IMG/VR virus record: IMGVR_UViG_3300032288_002583 | Span: 1 to 40,488 of that record | Length of the DNA: 40,488 nt | DNA from: a virus | Direction: 5' to 3' (one strand) | Shown here: one piece after another, positions 1 to 8,851 of the stretch | How the letters are laid out: each line of letters starts with the position of its first letter | How positions within the stretch are numbered: the stretch's first letter is position 1 | The notes under the pieces: generated by a model | What the model saw: only the letters and a program-made list of their open reading frames with translations | Databases searched by the model: none | Told to the model about the DNA's origin: nothing | Program-made: the position numbers and the translations under genes

Positions 1-823
1 CAATATATATTAATTCTACAGATTCATATTGTCCAAAATTAAATGCTGTTGGACTAACAATTTGACCCCCACCATCAGTATCACCAACACCATAAACAAT
101 TCTTTGTGGTGGTGTATTAGCTTCAACTTTAGCCTTACCATCTGCAACCATAATTTTAATAATATCACCAACTGATGCAGTTGATGGTAATATAAATGTA
201 TTTGGATTAGCTGGGTGGTTATTATCGCTAATATAACCAATATTACTAGTTGTATTATATGTTGCACCACCAGTGTTGGTATTAACTTTGATTTCCCAAT
301 TAAATAACCCATAACCACTAATTTCTTTTTCAACAACATTACCACTGGTATTTCTAGCTAATACTGATGTTAATGTATTATCTGTTGATGGTGGTGTTGC
401 TATGTTTAAATTAGGGACATAAACAGTATCAGATTGTGTTGCTGTAATACTTTGCCCACCTAAAATAGCACTTCTATTTGCACCAACATTAATTGTTGAA
501 TTTGTTGAGTGTACAAATGATGTAACACCTAATGCTTTTGAATTATATCCACTAGCTTTTGATGCATAACCACCAGCAGTTGTATTTAATCCCTCAGCCA
601 CTGAATTTTGACCAGATGCTAATGAACCACTATTTGATAATACTATAGCGTTTGGTCCAGTTGATGCTGACCAATATAATCCCCCAAGTAATGGTGCAAT
701 TAAAGATATTGGTGCTTTATATGATGAACCATCTGGACTTTGAGTTGTGTCACCACTATTAACAATATGTATTAAACTATTTAGATTTACATATGGTGCT
801 AAATCGATACTTGTTAATTTCAT
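1..823 (-). CDS. Phage fibre/appendage protein, 3' end cut by window edge
   Basis: The reading frame is open from an ATG at 823 to the left edge of the window (274 codons), so the C-terminus is missing. Its N-terminus (DLAPYVNLNSLIHIV) is nearly the same as that of the adjacent SHAEG-repeat protein, as are the YWSASTGPNAIV segment and the SFVHSTNST...DTVYVP segment. The long SHAEG array of the neighbour is replaced by a few degenerate units (NSVAEGLNTTAGG and following). The two are therefore paralogues with a common virion-anchoring N-terminus. What follows (about residues 165-274) is beta-rich and unlike the neighbour, so it may be a different receptor-binding or trimerisation tip. A 49-nt AT-rich gap separates it from the upstream gene and no promoter is visible. 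The fibre role is inferred from repeats and context. Exact receptor function is unknown. Confidence 0.8.
   Translation of the reverse strand, partial: MKLTSIDLAPYVNLNSLIHIVNSGDTTQSPDGSSYKAPISLIAPLLGGLYWSASTGPNAIVLSNSGSLASGQNSVAEGLNTTAGGYASKASGYNSKALGVTSFVHSTNSTINVGANRSAILGGQSITATQSDTVYVPNLNIATPPSTDNTLTSVLARNTSGNVVEKEISGYGLFNWEIKVNTNTGGATYNTTSNIGYISDNNHPANPNTFILPSTASVGDIIKIMVADGKAKVEANTPPQRIVYGVGDTDGGGQIVSPTAFNFGQYESVELIYI
642..677. repeat. 36-bp perfect direct repeat, copy 1 (in the truncated fibre gene)
   Basis: The 36 bases are identical to those at 2866-2901 in the neighbouring paralogue. They code for the YWSASTGPNAIV segment of both fibre proteins. Exact identity at synonymous positions suggests recent duplication or recombination between the two genes. 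Confidence 0.85.
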
Positions 824-872
824 AACTTTTTTATTTTATATTAGTATAATTTTTTAATTTTCAAAGTAAATA

Positions 873-3260
873 TTATGGTTTTCTATAAACCGCTCTACTA
901 CCAGTTATTGTATATAAACCACCTGAAGCTAATGTTGTATCAGCATCTGCCGCAGCATCATTAGCATAATCTCTTATTGTTACTAAAGCTAGTGTTGGTA
1001 CATATACTGTATCATCTAAAGTACCATTTATCCCTTGTCCACCTAATACAGCACTTCTATTTCCAATTACAGTTGAATTAGTTGAATGAACAAATGATTC
1101 AGTACCTTGTGCAGTTGTAAAAGAACCACCAGCATGTGACCTATTACCACTAGCTGTTGTTTGATAACCTTCAGCATGTGAATAATTACTAGCTGTTGTT
1201 AAATAACCTTCAGCATGTGACATATCACCAATTGCTTTTGTACCATAACCTTCAGCATGTGAACCAACACCATTAGCTGTTGTTTGACTACCCTCAGCAT
1301 GTGAACCAAAATTACCAATAGCAGTTGTACCATAACCTTCAGCATGTGAATATGAACCACTAGCAGTTGTTTCTCGACCTTCAGAATGTGAATAATTACC
1401 AATTGCTTTAGATACACCACCTTCAGCATGTGAATAATCACCTTGTGCTGTAGTAAACGAACCTTCAACATGTGATGACTCACCAATTGCTGTTGTATTA
1501 TTACCTTCAGCATGTGAATAATTACCTTGTGCTGTAGTAAACCAACCTTCAGCATGTGCTGATGTATTTGATGCTGATGTATAAGAACCTTCAGCATGTG
1601 ATGCATTACCAATTGCTGATGTACTATCACCTTCAGCATGTGCTGATGTATTTGATGCTAATGTAAATCTACCTTCAGCATGTGAAGATGGACCAATTGC
1701 GGTTGTTTTTCTACCCTCAGCATGTGAACCATAATCACCAATTGCTGTTGTTTGATAACCTTCGGAATGTGACCAATCACCTTCTGCCAATGTACCACCA
1801 CCTTCAGCGTGTGATGAATTACCTTGTGCTGTAGTAAACGAACCTTCAGCATGTGATGAATTACTTTGTGCTGTTGTTTGAGTACCTTCAGCATGTGATG
1901 CTGTACCAAAGGCTAAATTATAACCTTCACCACCATAACCTTCAGCATGTGAATAATTACCTTGTGCTGTTGTACCCCTACCTTCAGAGTGAGATGCTAT
2001 ACCAATCGCTCTTGTTTGTTGCCCTTCAGAATGTGAATAATTACCATTAGTTGTTGTAATATAACCTTCAGCATGTGAACCATTACCAAATGTTGTAGTT
2101 AACCCACCTTCAGAATGTGAATATCTACCAAACGCAGTTGTTTGAAGACCTTCACTATGTGAAACTGGACCACTTGCTGTTGTTTGAAGACCTTCAGCGT
2201 GTGTGAATTGGTCAATTGCCGTAGTATATGCACCTTCAGCATGTGATGCTGTGCTTGTTGCAGTTGTCCCACTACCTTCAGAATGTGATGCATTACCACT
2301 TGCAGTTGTTTGATAACCTTCAGAATGTGATGCATTACCAATTGCTGTTGTCAACCAACCTTCAGCATGTGACATATTACCTTGTGCAGTTGTTTGAACA
2401 CCTTCACTGTGTGATGATTGACCTTGTGCCAAAGTACCAATATAATAATTAACACCATCAAAATAATAACCACCTTCAGCATGTGACCTTTCACCAATAG
2501 CTGTTGTTTGACTACCTTCAGCATGTGAAGCTACACCAATCGCATTAGTTAATTGACCTTCAGCATGTGAATAATTACCTTGCGCTATTGTACTACGTCC
2601 TTCAGCATGTGAACCAAAATTACCACTAGCAATAGAATTCCAACCTTCAGCATGTGAACCATTAATACCACTAGCAGTTGTACCAACACCCTCAGCATGT
2701 GATGCTGTATTTGATGCACTTGTATAAGAACCTTCAGCATGTGAATAAAAACCACTAGCAGTTGTACCAATACCTTCAGCATGTGACGCTATACCAATTG
2801 CTGTTGTATCCTTACCTTCAGCTAAAGATAAAGGTCCAGATGCCAAAGAATTACTATATTTAACAACTATAGCGTTTGGTCCAGTTGATGCTGACCAATA
2901 TGAAGCCCCACCAGTTGTAAAACCACCAACCACAAAGGTACCACCACTATTATTTGTGAATATAATTTCACCAGCAACTGAATTATAAGTACCACCAGTT
3001 ACTTTTATATCTGACGCTAAAATACCTAAATTTTGAGTGAATACATTACCATCACCTAATTCAACACTTAAATTATAAGTAACATTATTAAATGTTAAAC
3101 CAGTAACAGTAACACCACTAAATAATAAACCAACATCTGATAATGGTGCTTTATATGATGAACCTTGTAGGCTTTGAGATGTGTCACCAGTATTGACAAT
3201 GTGTATTAAACTATTTAAATTTACATAAGGTGCAAGCCCCCTATCAGTTAATCTTCCCAT
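873..3260 (-). CDS. SHAEG-repeat (YadA-head-like) fibre protein
   Basis: This 795-residue protein has a short N-terminal module (about 1-60, LAPYVNLNSLIHIV) shared with the downstream paralogue. A small beta-rich segment follows (about 60-125). Then come about 39 tandem units of roughly 14 residues with consensus SHAEGxxTTAxGxx (about 145-720). The C-terminal segment of about 75 residues contains SFVHSTNST and DTVYVPTLA. SHAEG-type repeats belong to the left-handed beta-roll/YadA-head-like class found in trimeric adhesins and phage fibres, so a long trimeric fibre or spike reaching the host surface is the likely role. Variant units (SHSEG, AHAEG, THAEG, SHVEG, SHAGG) and one unit with an insertion (GGYYFDGVNYYIGT) break the regularity. 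The gene lies 21 nt after the cysteine-rich protein and is probably co-transcribed with the baseplate genes. The class is clear; the receptor is unknown. Confidence 0.85.
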   Translation of the reverse strand: MGRLTDRGLAPYVNLNSLIHIVNTGDTSQSLQGSSYKAPLSDVGLLFSGVTVTGLTFNNVTYNLSVELGDGNVFTQNLGILASDIKVTGGTYNSVAGEIIFTNNSGGTFVVGGFTTGGASYWSASTGPNAIVVKYSNSLASGPLSLAEGKDTTAIGIASHAEGIGTTASGFYSHAEGSYTSASNTASHAEGVGTTASGINGSHAEGWNSIASGNFGSHAEGRSTIAQGNYSHAEGQLTNAIGVASHAEGSQTTAIGERSHAEGGYYFDGVNYYIGTLAQGQSSHSEGVQTTAQGNMSHAEGWLTTAIGNASHSEGYQTTASGNASHSEGSGTTATSTASHAEGAYTTAIDQFTHAEGLQTTASGPVSHSEGLQTTAFGRYSHSEGGLTTTFGNGSHAEGYITTTNGNYSHSEGQQTRAIGIASHSEGRGTTAQGNYSHAEGYGGEGYNLAFGTASHAEGTQTTAQSNSSHAEGSFTTAQGNSSHAEGGGTLAEGDWSHSEGYQTTAIGDYGSHAEGRKTTAIGPSSHAEGRFTLASNTSAHAEGDSTSAIGNASHAEGSYTSASNTSAHAEGWFTTAQGNYSHAEGNNTTAIGESSHVEGSFTTAQGDYSHAEGGVSKAIGNYSHSEGRETTASGSYSHAEGYGTTAIGNFGSHAEGSQTTANGVGSHAEGYGTKAIGDMSHAEGYLTTASNYSHAEGYQTTASGNRSHAGGSFTTAQGTESFVHSTNSTVIGNRSAVLGGQGINGTLDDTVYVPTLALVTIRDYANDAAADADTTLASGGLYTITGSRAVYRKP
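1120..2825 (-). repeat. In-frame tandem repeat array coding for SHAEG units (about 42-bp period)
   Basis: The plus strand shows a recurring CCTTCAGCATGTGA core spaced mostly by 42 bp. It reads on the minus strand as TCACATGCTGAAGG, coding for SHAEG. About 39 units can be counted from the translation. The repeat length is a multiple of three throughout, so unit gain or loss keeps the reading frame. The other frames of the array are also open over long stretches only because of this periodicity. Confidence 0.9.
2866..2901. repeat. 36-bp perfect direct repeat, copy 2 (in the SHAEG fibre gene)
   Basis: This is the second copy of the exact repeat at 642-677, in the same reading frame. It lies just before the SHAEG array starts and could serve as a homology block for swapping fibre distal parts. 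Confidence 0.85.
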
Positions 3261-3281
3261 TTTTTATTTTTTTTATTTTAT

Positions 3282-5606
3282 TTATTGGTCTTCAAATTCA
3301 TAAATATCGTCATCCATAAAGGTAAAACAATCATTATCTTCAAATTTTTTCTTTTCACATGTTTCAACTGTTAAATCTAAATTAATTTTAAAAGACTTAC
3401 CAGATAAACCCTTATCATCACACCCATACACATCAACAAATGAAGATGTGTTTCCGTTATTAATAAATATAAGTCCTAAAGCATTTGCGATATTATTTAA
3501 TTCATTTAAATATAAATTTTGACTAGGTATTGATGTTGCTGTATTTCCAGTGAAAAAATTATTATTTTCATATACTAATTCACCATCTAGTTCAACCTTA
3601 AATGCCCATATGATTGTAACATCACAACCACTGATTGTTAATACTGGTGCATCTTGGAATTGGAATTCAAATGGTTCATCATTCATCAAATCAAAACATT
3701 CATAATTTTCAAATTGTTTTTGGTAATAACATGTTATACAATCACCACATTGAATTAATGCATCATCTAATACAGTTTGTAAATCAACATTTGAATTAAA
3801 TTCAACTATTGTTGTACCACTACTACAACCTAATACACATGGGTTGTTAAACGCATATTTAAATACATCACCCTCAATCGCTTTAGCTGGGTCTATATTT
3901 AAATCAATTTCCTTTGTGTTTATTGCTAACTTATGGTGATTTATGTTATATTCAGTATTTCTCCAATCAAGATAAAAAGTCCTTCTTTCAGTTGATTCAT
4001 TTGATACCCAAGATTTTTTATTATCAACATATCTATCTAATTCAAAACCAAAAGGCCTTGTTACCTTTATAAAAGTATTTTCAATATTTTCACAATTTTG
4101 TGTTACTTTTATTTTATCTAATAGTAATCCAAAATCTAAACAACAAGTACTAACTTTAATACTTATTCTTATTTTTTTATTTTTAATTTTTTCAATAACA
4201 TCTGGGTCATTTATGGTAGTTGCATATGATAACCATGATGAATTATACCAACCACCCATTAATTGTAATAGTTCTTTATTTTGTAATGTTGTTGTTGGTG
4301 CTTCATTATTTGTTAGATATTGGGTTAAATATAATTGTCTAATAAACGCATCTCTATTTTCTTTACAAATATCATCATATTCACAAGTTGATTCAATACC
4401 AAATGGTGGTAACACACCACTATCACCACTAATTATAATACCAGTAAGTGTTAAATTTTCTTGAATATATGACATTAAATTACCTTCACCAATACCAAAT
4501 ATTTGTTCTTCATAAACTGTTTCATATAATTTCGGTGTTTCCGTTTCAACATCTAATGAAAACCAAGCTTTAAAATTTTCTAAATTAGTTATTGGGTCAT
4601 TACATAATACACCTTCATCTTCCAATTCTGACAATTGAATTTGTAAATCAGCTATCTGTGATTCCAATTCAGCAATTTCAGCTAAACAATCTTCATATGC
4701 TTTACATTTTTCTACTTTTTCTAAGTATGCTTGTTGTTTATCACATATCTTAGCATCAGTTTCTAAAAAATAAGGATTAAATGTGTTATTTTCTGTTGCA
4801 AAATCATTACCTTCATTATATAATTGTTGTGATTGTGTTGATGTATATATTGTTGTATCACACCCATTTGAGGCTAACCAAGCTTCATATTTTATATCAC
4901 CTAATATTGAATTCCATCTTTCTAAACCTAAATCAGTTAAACAACAAACAGTGTAAAATTGTGGTATAACTGGTAAATTAACATTTGTTGATGTAGTTGG
5001 TTGTTTTCCTGGTCCTTGTTGAATAGCTGGGTTATTAAGTTCATCATAATCTGATAAATGTTTACTAACTAATATAGTATAACACATTGCAGTGTATATG
5101 TTTGTGTATTGTACACACTGACCACTTAATGATGCACATTCAAGTTCTTTATCAGCTAATTCATCTTGTAGCATTTCTAATTCAGATTCGATAAGTGATG
5201 CTGCTTCATTAACAGTTTTACCACTCTCCAGAATTGAACAATCAAATTTAAAAATATAATCTAAGTTAACATCTAAACTACAATTTGAATTTTCATTAAC
5301 TAAATAATAATCACCATCATTACCATTTGGATTTATTACGATTTTCATTTCACATGTATCACATGAAACTGGGTCAGACCATAAACATTTTTGGTTTTCA
5401 ACATCAAAAATATAACCCAAATATTCACAACATGGTTTTGTATTAATATTTGTATAAGGTACTAACCCATTATCTTTTTTAACCCAAACACTAACAGAAC
5501 CATCAATTTGATTTAATATTTTACCACCACCAGATATTATCTGGTCTGTTGTTAAACAAGGATTGCTTAAAGATGGTTGACATTTTATTTGGTTTGCTTC
5601 GCCCAT
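3282..5606 (-). CDS. Cysteine-rich tail/baseplate structural protein of unknown family
   Basis: The 774-residue product has more than 30 cysteines, several paired (PCC, TVCC, STCC, CGDCITC). That is exceptional for a cytoplasmically assembled virion protein and suggests metal binding or disulfides formed after release. Near the N-terminus GLVPYTNINTK resembles the GLAPYVNLNSL of the downstream fibre protein, so it may share an attachment module. Two stretches are predicted coiled coil: around residues 130-155 (ESELEMLQDELADKELE) and 310-335 (AEIAELESQIADLQIQLSEL). The C-terminus contains two copies of an acidic motif (YECFDLMNDEPFEF and NDCFTFMDDDIYEF, the latter at the very end). It lies between the tail-protein-I-like gene (26-nt gap) and the SHAEG fibre gene, so a connector between baseplate and fibre is plausible. 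I do not recognise a named family. Confidence 0.75.
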   Translation of the reverse strand: MGEANQIKCQPSLSNPCLTTDQIISGGGKILNQIDGSVSVWVKKDNGLVPYTNINTKPCCEYLGYIFDVENQKCLWSDPVSCDTCEMKIVINPNGNDGDYYLVNENSNCSLDVNLDYIFKFDCSILESGKTVNEAASLIESELEMLQDELADKELECASLSGQCVQYTNIYTAMCYTILVSKHLSDYDELNNPAIQQGPGKQPTTSTNVNLPVIPQFYTVCCLTDLGLERWNSILGDIKYEAWLASNGCDTTIYTSTQSQQLYNEGNDFATENNTFNPYFLETDAKICDKQQAYLEKVEKCKAYEDCLAEIAELESQIADLQIQLSELEDEGVLCNDPITNLENFKAWFSLDVETETPKLYETVYEEQIFGIGEGNLMSYIQENLTLTGIIISGDSGVLPPFGIESTCEYDDICKENRDAFIRQLYLTQYLTNNEAPTTTLQNKELLQLMGGWYNSSWLSYATTINDPDVIEKIKNKKIRISIKVSTCCLDFGLLLDKIKVTQNCENIENTFIKVTRPFGFELDRYVDNKKSWVSNESTERRTFYLDWRNTEYNINHHKLAINTKEIDLNIDPAKAIEGDVFKYAFNNPCVLGCSSGTTIVEFNSNVDLQTVLDDALIQCGDCITCYYQKQFENYECFDLMNDEPFEFQFQDAPVLTISGCDVTIIWAFKVELDGELVYENNNFFTGNTATSIPSQNLYLNELNNIANALGLIFINNGNTSSFVDVYGCDDKGLSGKSFKINLDLTVETCEKKKFEDNDCFTFMDDDIYEFEDQ

Positions 5607-5632
5607 TTAATATTTATTATATAATTATTTAT

Positions 5633-8600
5633 TTAAGGTGTTTTATCAGTCCTAATATAACTCCCAGTTGTTGTAGTTTTACAACCACTTGAATCTGTTA
5701 TTGTTAATTTCACTTTTAACTCACCATTACCAGAATATGTTTGACCATTTATAGGTCCTATTTGTATTACTTGTGATGTTTGTGAATTAAGTAAGATATG
5801 ATTTGAGTAAATACCAGTTTGTGTTGTTATTTCCCAGAAATATGTAACATTACCATTAGCACCGTATACATTAGGTGGTAATATATATAATACACCATTA
5901 TTATTTTTAAAACTAGTTATTAATTCAGCTTTAATTTTACATTTATTTTCAAAACTAGTTGAGGTACACGCAATTTCACCTATTGACCTTTTATAAAAAA
6001 TTTGATATAGAGGTCCATTAATAGTTCCATATGTATTATCTAATTGTGATAATGTTAATAATTTTTTACCCTCATTATTAAGTTTACAAGCATAACCTTT
6101 TTTATTAGTATATGGGTCATTTATTAATTCTGGCGTTGTTATTTTAGGTGGACAAAAACAAGCATCAGATTCCGTTGTTACTCTATATTCTGGAGTTCCA
6201 GATTGCCCCCAATCATTTTTTGGTGTTACGAATTTTAAATAACTATCATTATTAAAACCATACATTTGACCTAATAATGGTCCAACTAATCTCCATTTAC
6301 AAGCTATATAACAACCACAAACTGAACTAGAACGTTCAACATCATATCCTAACGACATGTTTCTAGGTCTAACAACAGGACTTGCTGTTGATGTTTGGTT
6401 ACTATATCCAAATGTTTCAAATTTATCAACAGGTTTATCACTTATAACTGTTGCCTGTTTTTTACAACAAACATATCCAGAATTAACTAATGTTGGTTTA
6501 CCAGTATCTGGGTTTATAGTATATTCATCATGTAGATATGATTCACCTTTAACCATAACTTTACAACAAACTGGTGATATGTATGGTGAGACATAATATT
6601 TGTTTGTTGGTGTACCGTCAACATTATATGTTATATAATTCCAATTATATATAAATGGTTTATTATAAAATTCTTTCTGTTTTGTATCTATAAACGTGTA
6701 ACCACTTATTCTGGTTTTACAATCAGCAAATTTTTCAGATTCAGTGTATTCATCACGTTTAACATCAATAAATAAAGATAAGTCATCAGTTGGTAAATCA
6801 CACCCACAATCTGTAACTTCAGATGTTGGGTGCGGGTCATGTATTATATCACCTTTATATAAGAAACAATCATCTAATGAAACACCAGACCAAGTTTCAA
6901 TACCAACATAAGTATTACCAGTGTATTTATTTATTAAACCATTATTATAATTTTTAAATAATTCAGTAGTACTATATGTATATGTTGATGATGTTAACAC
7001 TGTTGGTTTAAAATCTGGTAATAAATTTCTAAATTGATTTATATATTCAGCACCACCATCATATGGACCTATATGTGGGTTATTACCATCTGTTTTGTAT
7101 ACTGAAGCGTTTTGACCACCAGTTTCTCTATACCATAAACCACCTTTTTGGAAATACATACCCACACTATTTGGTAATGGATTTGGATAACCATCATAAT
7201 CAACATTATAATTTGATAAATTTGGGTTGTAATTATAATTTAATAATGTATCAGTAAATAACCCAGTATCTATTTTTTCTTTTGCAGCATATATGTACTC
7301 ATTCAAATTTATTAAACCTTCAGGTACATTGATGAATTTAAATAAAAATTCGATTGCTTTTCTAGTACCTTTTGATTTAAATAACCAAGCTGAATTTAAT
7401 ATTAATCTTCTCCATAATTCTAATTCAGCTTCAGCTGGTGTTAAACCTCTAGTATATCCAGAATATGTTGGTGCTGGGGCAGTTAAATATGATTTAATTA
7501 AATCATTTTCTAGAATTGAACTGGTTAATTCCCAACCCATAACTCTAGCAATATATTTAATCATTTGGTCTGGAGCATTATTAAACTTATCATATGTGAC
7601 AGTATTCGCATATGATAATCCGTCAATATATTGCTTTATTTCATCAAATTCACGACCATATACTCTTAATGTTTTAGTCATTTTTTGACCAGCAGTTTCT
7701 TCTTCAGTACCATCACATCTAGGTACAGTATCAAAATTTGATATTGATTCAGCAACTAAAAATCTAACCATTAAATCAGATTTAGTATCATCTAATGAAT
7801 CAGCTATTAATAATAATTCATTAGCATAATCAATATATTCGGTTGTATTAAAATCTAAATTATAACCATCAGTAGTTGGCCAAACAATACTTTTTGAAGT
7901 ATCATATATTATACCTTCATCAGTTATATATTTGTAACTAAATGTTGATTTATATTTTGGTAACGTTAGTCTATTAAGTAATGTATTTTCAAATGGTGCT
8001 AAACCCATAAAGAATTTTTCAACCATTAAATTATTCGGTTTTATATGATAATTAATATAAAGTGGACCATTTAATGCGTCTGGAAATGGGTTACCATTAA
8101 CCCTTAAATATACATAATCACCATATAATAATGTTGACCCAGTAAATTCTATTAATGGGTATTCAACATCATTAACTAATACAACATAATCAACATAATT
8201 TGATACTAAACTTTGTAATTCATTATCATAACTAATTAATGATGTACCACCTATATTGTATATTACATCAAAATTATTAACAAAGGTATTATTTTTTATT
8301 TTAAATTTTGATGTTTTATAATATGAATCATAACTATAATTTTCAACTGTGGCTACTGCATCATATAATTTATTATCTAAAGGTTTAACAAATATTGATG
8401 CTGGCCATTTAGTGATGATATTTTCAAGTGAGACTCTTATAAATTCAGTAGTTGAACCGAAATATGCGAAATTACTAATATCAGTTGTATCAATATTTAA
8501 TTTAATTTTTATATCAGAATTAAAAATTAAATTAACAGTTTCATTAGTATTTGATGAACCACCACTATTACTACTAGTGCTATTACTACCATTAGTGGGA

Positions 8601-8842
8601 GCTGTAATATCATTTAAATTAAAAAATTTACCAAAAGGTTTAGATGGATAATTAATAATTGTCCTACCTTCAGCATTTAACGTAACGGCAAAATTACCAT
8701 AAGTAAATAATGGTCTATTTTTATCATCAGCAAATTGATTACCAACTAAATCTGGTGTAAAGTTTCGGTATTCAATACCATCATTATAAAATACTTTTTG
8801 TGCGTATCCAGATACACTAATTATATTATCTTGGTTTGCCAT
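5633..8842 (-). CDS. Tail protein I-like baseplate protein with C-terminal PKD/Ig-like domain
   Basis: The product has 1069 residues. The central part (about 385-510) includes YGREFDEIKQYIDGL, MIKYIARVMGWEL and WRRLILNSAWLFKSKGTRKAI. The last motif matches the conserved WRR...A...KGT..AI pattern of phage P2 gpI-type tail/baseplate wedge proteins. The N-terminal third is beta-rich and contains a Ser/Asn/Gly-rich linker (about residues 84-100). The C-terminal roughly 110 residues look like a PKD/Ig-like fold (TYFWEITTQ ... ELKVKLTITDSSGCKTTTTG). Several cysteines cluster in the 700-900 region (TDCGCD, SPVCCK, VCGCYIACKW). It sits in the baseplate/fibre operon with a 9-nt gap to the upstream gene. 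Baseplate location is well supported. The exact counterpart of a T4 gene product cannot be named. Confidence 0.75.
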   Translation of the reverse strand: MANQDNIISVSGYAQKVFYNDGIEYRNFTPDLVGNQFADDKNRPLFTYGNFAVTLNAEGRTIINYPSKPFGKFFNLNDITAPTNGSNSTSSNSGGSSNTNETVNLIFNSDIKIKLNIDTTDISNFAYFGSTTEFIRVSLENIITKWPASIFVKPLDNKLYDAVATVENYSYDSYYKTSKFKIKNNTFVNNFDVIYNIGGTSLISYDNELQSLVSNYVDYVVLVNDVEYPLIEFTGSTLLYGDYVYLRVNGNPFPDALNGPLYINYHIKPNNLMVEKFFMGLAPFENTLLNRLTLPKYKSTFSYKYITDEGIIYDTSKSIVWPTTDGYNLDFNTTEYIDYANELLLIADSLDDTKSDLMVRFLVAESISNFDTVPRCDGTEEETAGQKMTKTLRVYGREFDEIKQYIDGLSYANTVTYDKFNNAPDQMIKYIARVMGWELTSSILENDLIKSYLTAPAPTYSGYTRGLTPAEAELELWRRLILNSAWLFKSKGTRKAIEFLFKFINVPEGLINLNEYIYAAKEKIDTGLFTDTLLNYNYNPNLSNYNVDYDGYPNPLPNSVGMYFQKGGLWYRETGGQNASVYKTDGNNPHIGPYDGGAEYINQFRNLLPDFKPTVLTSSTYTYSTTELFKNYNNGLINKYTGNTYVGIETWSGVSLDDCFLYKGDIIHDPHPTSEVTDCGCDLPTDDLSLFIDVKRDEYTESEKFADCKTRISGYTFIDTKQKEFYNKPFIYNWNYITYNVDGTPTNKYYVSPYISPVCCKVMVKGESYLHDEYTINPDTGKPTLVNSGYVCCKKQATVISDKPVDKFETFGYSNQTSTASPVVRPRNMSLGYDVERSSSVCGCYIACKWRLVGPLLGQMYGFNNDSYLKFVTPKNDWGQSGTPEYRVTTESDACFCPPKITTPELINDPYTNKKGYACKLNNEGKKLLTLSQLDNTYGTINGPLYQIFYKRSIGEIACTSTSFENKCKIKAELITSFKNNNGVLYILPPNVYGANGNVTYFWEITTQTGIYSNHILLNSQTSQVIQIGPINGQTYSGNGELKVKLTITDSSGCKTTTTGSYIRTDKTP

Positions 8843-8851
8843 TAATTTAAA

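Noticed and set aside
1-823. Possible broken gene (pseudogene) at the left edge
   Set aside because: The frame from the ATG at 823 is open through the edge without stops, so it is an incomplete view of an intact gene, not a visible disruption.
1199-2782. Many overlapping ORFs on both strands inside the SHAEG array
   Set aside because: They are shadows of the 42-bp in-frame repeat; their translations are low-complexity His/Leu/Lys strings and the SHAEG frame is continuous across all of them.
1120-2825. CRISPR-like regular spacing of a short conserved core
   Set aside because: The core is only about 14 bp, the spacers are themselves similar, and the whole region is one open reading frame with a protein repeat.
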